Assembly (NCBI GenBank): GCA_030613745.1
Contig: JAUWLK010000080.1
Span: 1-9,857, forward strand
Source of the DNA: Flavobacteriaceae bacterium
GTDB lineage: Bacteria; Bacteroidota; Bacteroidia; Flavobacteriales; Flavobacteriaceae
Direction: 5' to 3'
Length of the DNA: 9,857 nucleotides
Position 1 is the stretch's first letter, and each line of letters begins with the position of its first letter. This document shows positions 6,502 to 9,857 of the stretch, piece after piece. The notes beneath the pieces are model-generated. The model saw only the letters and a program-made list of their open reading frames with translations. It made no database searches and was not told where the DNA came from. A program made the translations under genes and the position numbers.

Positions 6502-7530
6502 TTATAATTTGCTCTCTTCCCATTGTCCAATCCATTTTGTAACAGTACTTACCCAAGTATCATTATCATTTAAGCAAGGTATATGTTTGAAATTATTTCC
6601 GCCATTTTCAAGAAATTGAATCTTTCCTTCTATAGCAATTTCTTCTAAAGTTTCTAAGCAATCTGCAACAAAAGCAGGAGTAATAACAGCTAAGTTTTTT
6701 ACACCTTCCTTAGGTAGGCTTTTTAACTCAAAATCAGTATAAGGTTTTAACCAAGGATCTTTTAATAATCGTGATTGAAAAGAATTACTATAGGAACCTT
6801 TTTTTAATTTTAACGATTCAACAATAGATTTTGTTGTTTCAAAACATTGATGTCTGTAGCAAGTCTGGTGTGCTTTTGATGGTGTAATACAGCAAGAACC
6901 ATCTATTTTACAATGTGATTTTGTTGTGTCTGATTTTAAGATATGACGTTCTGGAATACCATGATAAGAAAATAAAATATGGTCATAATCAAAATCTTTT
7001 AAATGATGTTTCAAATTATTACTCATTGCTTTGATATAACCATCATTATTATAAAATACAGGTAAAATATCCATTTTGATAGTAGGAAAAAATTTACTAT
7101 TTATTGTTTTTGTTTTTTCAACAACAGTTTCGTAAGATGACATCGCATAGTGAGGATATAGAGGAATTAATAGGATTTCTTCAACACCTTCGTTTACCAA
7201 TTCTTGTATAGCTTTTTTAATACTCATAGACCCATATCGCATACCTAAAGCAACAGGGATATGTAGTTTTTTTGTGATTTTTTCTTTAAAACGCTTAGAA
7301 ATAACTACTAATGGAGATCCTTCTTTTAGCCATATTTTTTTGTAGGCTTTCGCTGATTTTTTTGGTCGGGTATTTAGTATAATTCCTTTGATGAGTAAAA
7401 AACGTTTCCAATATGGAATGTCAATCACTCTTTCGTCCATTAAAAACTCATCTAAATACTTTTTTACATCTTTAATTTTAGTTGAATCTGGAGACCCTAA
7501 ATTTATGAGAAGTACACCTTTTTTAGTCAC
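6502..7530 (-). CDS. hemH: Ferrochelatase, GTG start, cysteine-rich insert
   Basis: Inserts Fe2+ into protoporphyrin IX to make protoheme. 342 residues, a usual length. Motifs: KKGVLLINLGSPDS (3-16), a substrate-lip segment around YKKIWLKEGSPL (63-74), LYPHYAMSSYE (124-134), catalytic H190 in FSYHGIPERH (187-196), YSNSFQSR (247-254), and TPAFVADCLETLEEI (284-298) with acidic E294 and E297. Residues 207-229 carry five cysteines (C207, C213, C214, C224, C229), a plausible [2Fe-2S] cluster site of the kind reported in some bacterial ferrochelatases. The start is GTG at 7530: a TAA lies two codons upstream in frame, and no ATG occurs before the invariant LGSP. First gene of the operon hemH-hemJ, and divergent from hemA-hemC. 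It looks intact and cytoplasmic, with no membrane segment. Confidence 0.96.
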   Translation of the reverse strand: MTKKGVLLINLGSPDSTKIKDVKKYLDEFLMDERVIDIPYWKRFLLIKGIILNTRPKKSAKAYKKIWLKEGSPLVVISKRFKEKITKKLHIPVALGMRYGSMSIKKAIQELVNEGVEEILLIPLYPHYAMSSYETVVEKTKTINSKFFPTIKMDILPVFYNNDGYIKAMSNNLKHHLKDFDYDHILFSYHGIPERHILKSDTTKSHCKIDGSCCITPSKAHQTCYRHQCFETTKSIVESLKLKKGSYSNSFQSRLLKDPWLKPYTDFELKSLPKEGVKNLAVITPAFVADCLETLEEIAIEGKIQFLENGGNNFKHIPCLNDNDTWVSTVTKWIGQWEESKL

Positions 7531-7564
7531 AGCTTATAATAATAATTATCGATATTTTAATCGC

Positions 7565-7594
7565 CAAATATAATATTTTAATAGTTAATACCAA
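7565..7594 (-). promoter_or_regulatory. hemH-hemJ promoter (TTG-N19-TAnnTTTG)
   Basis: On the minus strand TTG (7594-7592) is followed after 19 bp by TATATTTG (7572-7565). This is a full match to the Bacteroidota vegetative promoter in both boxes and spacing. Transcription would start near 7560, leaving a leader of about 30 nt before the GTG of hemH. Confidence 0.6.
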
Positions 7595-7606
7595 TTGTTA
7601 CAATTG
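7592..7606. promoter_or_regulatory. 15-bp inverted repeat covering the hemH -33 box
   Basis: CAATTG, spacer TTA, CAATTG: two copies of a 6-bp palindrome that together also form an inverted repeat. Its left half contains the -33 TTG of the hemH promoter. A protein bound here would block polymerase, so a repressor operator is possible; the regulator is unknown. Confidence 0.35.
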
Positions 7607-7699
7607 AAGTTTGTTAAAAATATGTATAAATATTTTTAGCGTTATTTTTTTTATTTCAAACGATATCATTCAAGTTTAGATGTATTTATTTTTGTCAAA

Positions 7700-7725
7700 A
7701 TTTATATTATTAGAATAATATAAAT
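7700..7725. repeat. 26-bp inverted repeat upstream of hemA
   Basis: Two 12-bp arms (7700-7711 and 7714-7725) are exact reverse complements around the 2-bp spacer AG. All arm bases are A or T. It could be a protein-binding dyad or a cruciform-prone site. The 2-bp spacer is too short for an RNA hairpin without opening the top pairs, which favours a DNA site. Confidence 0.5.
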
Positions 7726-7733
7726 ATATGAGA

Positions 7734-7745
7734 GATAAATTTATC
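7734..7745. promoter_or_regulatory. 12-bp perfect palindrome upstream of hemA
   Basis: GATAAATTTATC is self-complementary. Its centre is 19 bp upstream of the centre of the FNR/CRP-like dyad at 7753-7764, about two helical turns, so both could be on one face of the DNA. It may be a second operator half; it is also a short AT-rich palindrome that can arise by chance. Confidence 0.3.
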
Positions 7746-7752
7746 GTTTATG

Positions 7753-7764
7753 TGATAATTATCA
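7753..7764. promoter_or_regulatory. FNR/CRP-like dyad upstream of hemA
   Basis: TGATAATTATCA is a perfect palindrome of the form TGAT-N4-ATCA, the core of the FNR box. It ends 23 bp before the hemA -7 element, the same distance as at iorA, with its centre at about -41 from the predicted start. A Fur-like reading (GATAAT hexamer) is the alternative but fits less well. Confidence 0.5.
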
Positions 7765-7787
7765 TTTTATTAATATTTATTGTATAG

Positions 7788-7795
7788 TACTTTTG
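7788..7795 (+). promoter_or_regulatory. -7 promoter element for hemA-hemC
   Basis: TACTTTTG matches TAnnTTTG exactly. Transcription would start near 7799, giving a leader of about 55 nt. No TTG is at the -33 distance; the FNR/CRP-like dyad lies there instead, suggesting activator dependence. Confidence 0.5.
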
Positions 7796-7854
7796 TAACC
7801 AAAGTTACATTAAGTAATGTTTTTATAAATATAAATAAAATTAACTACATCAAA

Positions 7855-9105
7855 ATGAATAAAAATACAGATAATAAAAGTTTTTATGTAATTGGGTTAA
7901 ATTATAAAAAGGCAGATGTTGCTGTTAGAAGTAGTTTTAGCCTGAGTTATGAAAATCAAGAAAAATTATTATTAGAGGCAAAAACTATAGATATTAATAG
8001 TGTTATCGTTATATCTACCTGTAATAGAATAGAAATAATAGGTTTTGCTAAACATCCTTTTCAACTAATTTCTTTATTGTGTAAATATTCTAAAGGTACT
8101 GTTGATGAGTTTGCCAAAGTATCTTATGTTTATAAAAATAGTGATGCAGTTGAGCATTTTATTAAAATTGCTACAGGTTTAGATAGTCAAATTTTAGGAG
8201 ATTATGAAATTGTAGGTCAGCTAAAAGAATCATTTCAATTGGCTAAAAAAGTGGGAACTATTAATGCATATATTGAAAGATTATATAATGTGGCTTTACA
8301 TGCAAGTAAAGAGGTGAAGAACAAAACATCTTTAAGTTCAGGAACTACTACTGTATCCTATGCTGCAATCCAATATATTAAAGATGATGTTAAAGATTTA
8401 ACCAATAAAAATATTTTAATTTATGGTTTAGGTAAAATAGGAGAAAGTACGGCAAGAAGTTGTGTTACATACTTAAAAAATAGCAATATAACTGTAATTA
8501 ACCGTACTGAAGAAAAAGCTTTTGTTTTAGCCGATGAGATAGCTGTAAATGCAAAAACTCATGATAATTTAAAAAGTGAAATTCAAAAATCAGATATTAT
8601 AATTGTAGCAACTGGAGCACCAAAGCCAACAGTAACTTTAGATCAATTTACAAATGATAACAAGCAATTAATTATTGATTTGTCTATTCCCGGTAATGTT
8701 GATGCAAAAGTGAAAAATCTGAAAAACAAAGAGATAGTTGATGTTGATGTATTGTCAAATAAAACAAAATTAACATTTGAAAATAGAAAAAAACAAATTC
8801 CTTTAGTTGAAGAAATTATTAATAAATATAAAATTGAATTTTATGAATGGTTACTTTTTAGGAGGAGTACACCAGCAATAAATTCGTTAAAGAATTCATT
8901 GGCACAAATTCAAAAAGATGCTATTACAGTTTATTCAAAAAAACATCAAAATTTAAATATTGATCATGTAGAAGAAGCAACGTCATATTTAGTAAATAAA
9001 ATTGTATCAAAATTTGCATCACATTTAAAAGAAGATAAAACACAAGCTAATCAAAGTATCCAAGTAATGAAACGAATATTTAATGTAGAGGTTCTAGAAA
9101 ATTGA
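7855..9105 (+). CDS. hemA: Glutamyl-tRNA reductase
   Basis: Reduces glutamyl-tRNA(Glu) with NADPH to glutamate-1-semialdehyde, the first committed step of C5-pathway tetrapyrrole synthesis; cytoplasmic. 416 residues from the ATG at 7855, the normal length. Catalytic domain: YVIGLNYKKADVAVR (11-25) and the nucleophile C56 in STCNRIE (54-60). Substrate region: GLDSQILGDYEIVGQLK (108-124), where D116 replaces the glutamate found in most of the family. NADPH-binding domain: ILIYGLGKIGE (187-197) and VINRTEEKA (214-222). The C-terminal helical dimerisation domain runs from about 315 to 416. An in-frame TTG at 7780 would add 25 residues, but these overlap the promoter element and do not resemble the family. 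The stop TGA is one base from the hemC ATG, so the two form an operon. The adjacent hemH and hemJ show it serves heme synthesis. Confidence 0.96.
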   Translation: MNKNTDNKSFYVIGLNYKKADVAVRSSFSLSYENQEKLLLEAKTIDINSVIVISTCNRIEIIGFAKHPFQLISLLCKYSKGTVDEFAKVSYVYKNSDAVEHFIKIATGLDSQILGDYEIVGQLKESFQLAKKVGTINAYIERLYNVALHASKEVKNKTSLSSGTTTVSYAAIQYIKDDVKDLTNKNILIYGLGKIGESTARSCVTYLKNSNITVINRTEEKAFVLADEIAVNAKTHDNLKSEIQKSDIIIVATGAPKPTVTLDQFTNDNKQLIIDLSIPGNVDAKVKNLKNKEIVDVDVLSNKTKLTFENRKKQIPLVEEIINKYKIEFYEWLLFRRSTPAINSLKNSLAQIQKDAITVYSKKHQNLNIDHVEEATSYLVNKIVSKFASHLKEDKTQANQSIQVMKRIFNVEVLEN

Positions 9106-9106
9106 A

Positions 9107-9857
9107 ATGGAGAAAGTTATTAGAATAGGTACTCGGTCAAGTGAATTAGCACTATGGCAAGCTAATGTTGTTGCTAAACAATTAGAGCACATAGATTACA
9201 AAACAGAGATAATAAAAATTGATTCAGAAGGCGATTTGGTTTTAGATAAACCATTACACGAACTGGGAATTACCGGTGTATTTACTAGAAATTTAGATAT
9301 AGCAATGCTCAATAATGAAATTGATATTGCTGTGCATTCATTAAAAGATGTACCTACTGTTTTACCTAAAAAAATTGTGCAAGCTGCTGTTTTAAAGCGT
9401 GGTAATTATAATGATATTTTGGTGTTTAAAAACAACGAAGAATTTTTATCACAAAAATCGGCAATTATAGCTACCGGTAGTTTACGTCGAAAAGCACAGT
9501 GGTTGCATAGATATCCAGAACATATTCTTGTTGAATTACGTGGTAATGTAAATACACGTTTAAAAAAATTGAAAGATAACGATTGGAACGGAGCTATTTT
9601 TGCTGCTGCAGGATTAAGTCGTGTTAATTTATTACCAGATAACCATATTGTTTTGAGTTGGATGCTTCCTGCTCCAGCCCAAGGAACAATTATGATTACA
9701 GCGTTAGAAGATGATGAATACACAAGAGAAGCTTGTGCAAAAATAAATGATGAAGAAACTGAGATTTGTACAACTGTTGAACGTGATTTCTTAAATGCAT
9801 TAGAAGGCGGATGTACTGCACCAATAGGTGCTTTGGCATATATTAAAGATGAAAAAG
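9107..9857 (+). CDS. hemC: Porphobilinogen deaminase (hydroxymethylbilane synthase), 3' end cut by window edge
   Basis: Joins four porphobilinogens into hydroxymethylbilane using a dipyrromethane cofactor; cytoplasmic. 250 codons are visible of the usual 300-310. Motifs: IRIGTRSSELALWQA (5-19), HSLKDVPT (77-84) with catalytic D81, ATGSLRRKAQ (122-131), RGNVNTRLKKL (145-155), AAAGLSR (166-172), PAPAQG (188-193), and the cofactor-attachment C236 in LEGGCTAPIGA (232-242). All key residues seen are intact; only the C-terminal domain end is missing. The ATG at 9107 follows the hemA TGA by one base, so translation is probably coupled even though no Shine-Dalgarno exists. ATGSLRR departs slightly from the common GTSSLRR; I believe this is usual in Bacteroidota. 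hemD would be expected next, outside the window. Confidence 0.96.
   Translation, partial: MEKVIRIGTRSSELALWQANVVAKQLEHIDYKTEIIKIDSEGDLVLDKPLHELGITGVFTRNLDIAMLNNEIDIAVHSLKDVPTVLPKKIVQAAVLKRGNYNDILVFKNNEEFLSQKSAIIATGSLRRKAQWLHRYPEHILVELRGNVNTRLKKLKDNDWNGAIFAAAGLSRVNLLPDNHIVLSWMLPAPAQGTIMITALEDDEYTREACAKINDEETEICTTVERDFLNALEGGCTAPIGALAYIKDEK

Larger units (their letters stand above)
7531..7854. other. Divergent hemH / hemA regulatory region (324 bp, no gene)
   Basis: No coding frame is convincing on either strand. It holds the hemH promoter (-7 at 7565-7572, -33 at 7592-7594), a 15-bp inverted repeat over that -33, a weak AT hairpin (arms 7615-7623 and 7630-7638), a 26-bp inverted repeat (7700-7725), a 12-bp palindrome (7734-7745), an FNR/CRP-like dyad (7753-7764), the hemA -7 element (7788-7795) and a hemA leader of about 55 nt. 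No tRNA or riboswitch fold was recognised. Confidence 0.7.

Noticed and set aside
6489..6530. Longer HemJ start at 6530
   Set aside because: Adds 14 polar residues overlapping the hemH 3' end; the ATG at 6488 gives the family N-terminus.
7388..7573. Plus-strand 61-codon frame at the hemH start
   Set aside because: Antisense to the hemH 5' end and the hemH promoter; no family resemblance.
7754..7772. Fur box reading of the hemA upstream site
   Set aside because: Only about 12 of 19 positions match the classical Fur consensus in AT-rich DNA; the symmetric TGAT-N4-ATCA reading and its repeated spacing explain it better. Not fully excluded.
7780..7854. Upstream TTG start for HemA
   Set aside because: It overlaps the -7 promoter element, and the added residues do not match glutamyl-tRNA reductases.
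9406..9723. Minus-strand 105-codon frame in hemC
   Set aside because: Antisense shadow of a well-conserved hemC.
1..9857. Defence system, prophage, CRISPR, transposase, tRNA or rRNA
   Set aside because: Both strands were read for these; all long frames belong to ordinary metabolic genes and no repeat-spacer pattern or cloverleaf was seen.

Overview
The window is AT-rich throughout. None of the eight gene starts has a Shine-Dalgarno sequence, and several gene fronts carry the Bacteroidota-type -7 promoter element TAnnTTTG. Together with the conserved neighbourhood ferrochelatase / HemJ / glutamyl-tRNA reductase / porphobilinogen deaminase, this points to a member of the Bacteroidota (Flavobacteriia or a related facultatively anaerobic lineage). 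The genus cannot be told from this sequence.

Left half (1-5690), 2-oxoacid and amino-acid energy metabolism. A fused ADP-forming acyl-CoA synthetase on the minus strand runs off the left edge. It is divergent from a plus-strand class I/II (2-aminoadipate/aromatic type) aminotransferase. Converging on that gene is a minus-strand pair encoding indolepyruvate:ferredoxin oxidoreductase, iorA then iorB. The four proteins make a complete route: amino acid -> aryl-pyruvate -> aryl-acetyl-CoA + reduced carrier -> aryl-acetate + ATP. The reverse direction (arylacetate assimilation) is equally possible on sequence grounds. IorA lacks the C-terminal 2[4Fe-4S] ferredoxin domain of the classical enzyme.

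Middle (5691-5936) is an intergenic region with an iorA promoter, a dyad upstream of it, and a GC-richer hairpin repeat. A related repeat lies between the aminotransferase and iorB (3412-3475).

Right half (5937-9857), heme synthesis. The minus-strand operon hemH-hemJ encodes the last two steps (HemJ oxidises protoporphyrinogen IX, HemH inserts iron). Across a 324-bp divergent region lies the plus-strand operon hemA-hemC, encoding early steps; hemC runs off the right edge. hemH starts with GTG.

The most interesting observation is regulatory. Upstream of iorA and upstream of hemA there is the same promoter layout: an FNR/CRP-like dyad TGAT-N4-ATCA, exactly 23 bp, then TAnnTTTG, with no usual -33 TTG. 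A by-eye scan found no other copy of that dyad in the window. This suggests that one CRP/FNR-family activator could join anaerobic oxoacid oxidation and heme synthesis. The divergent hem region also holds two more palindromes. No phage, CRISPR, transposase, tRNA or rRNA gene was seen.
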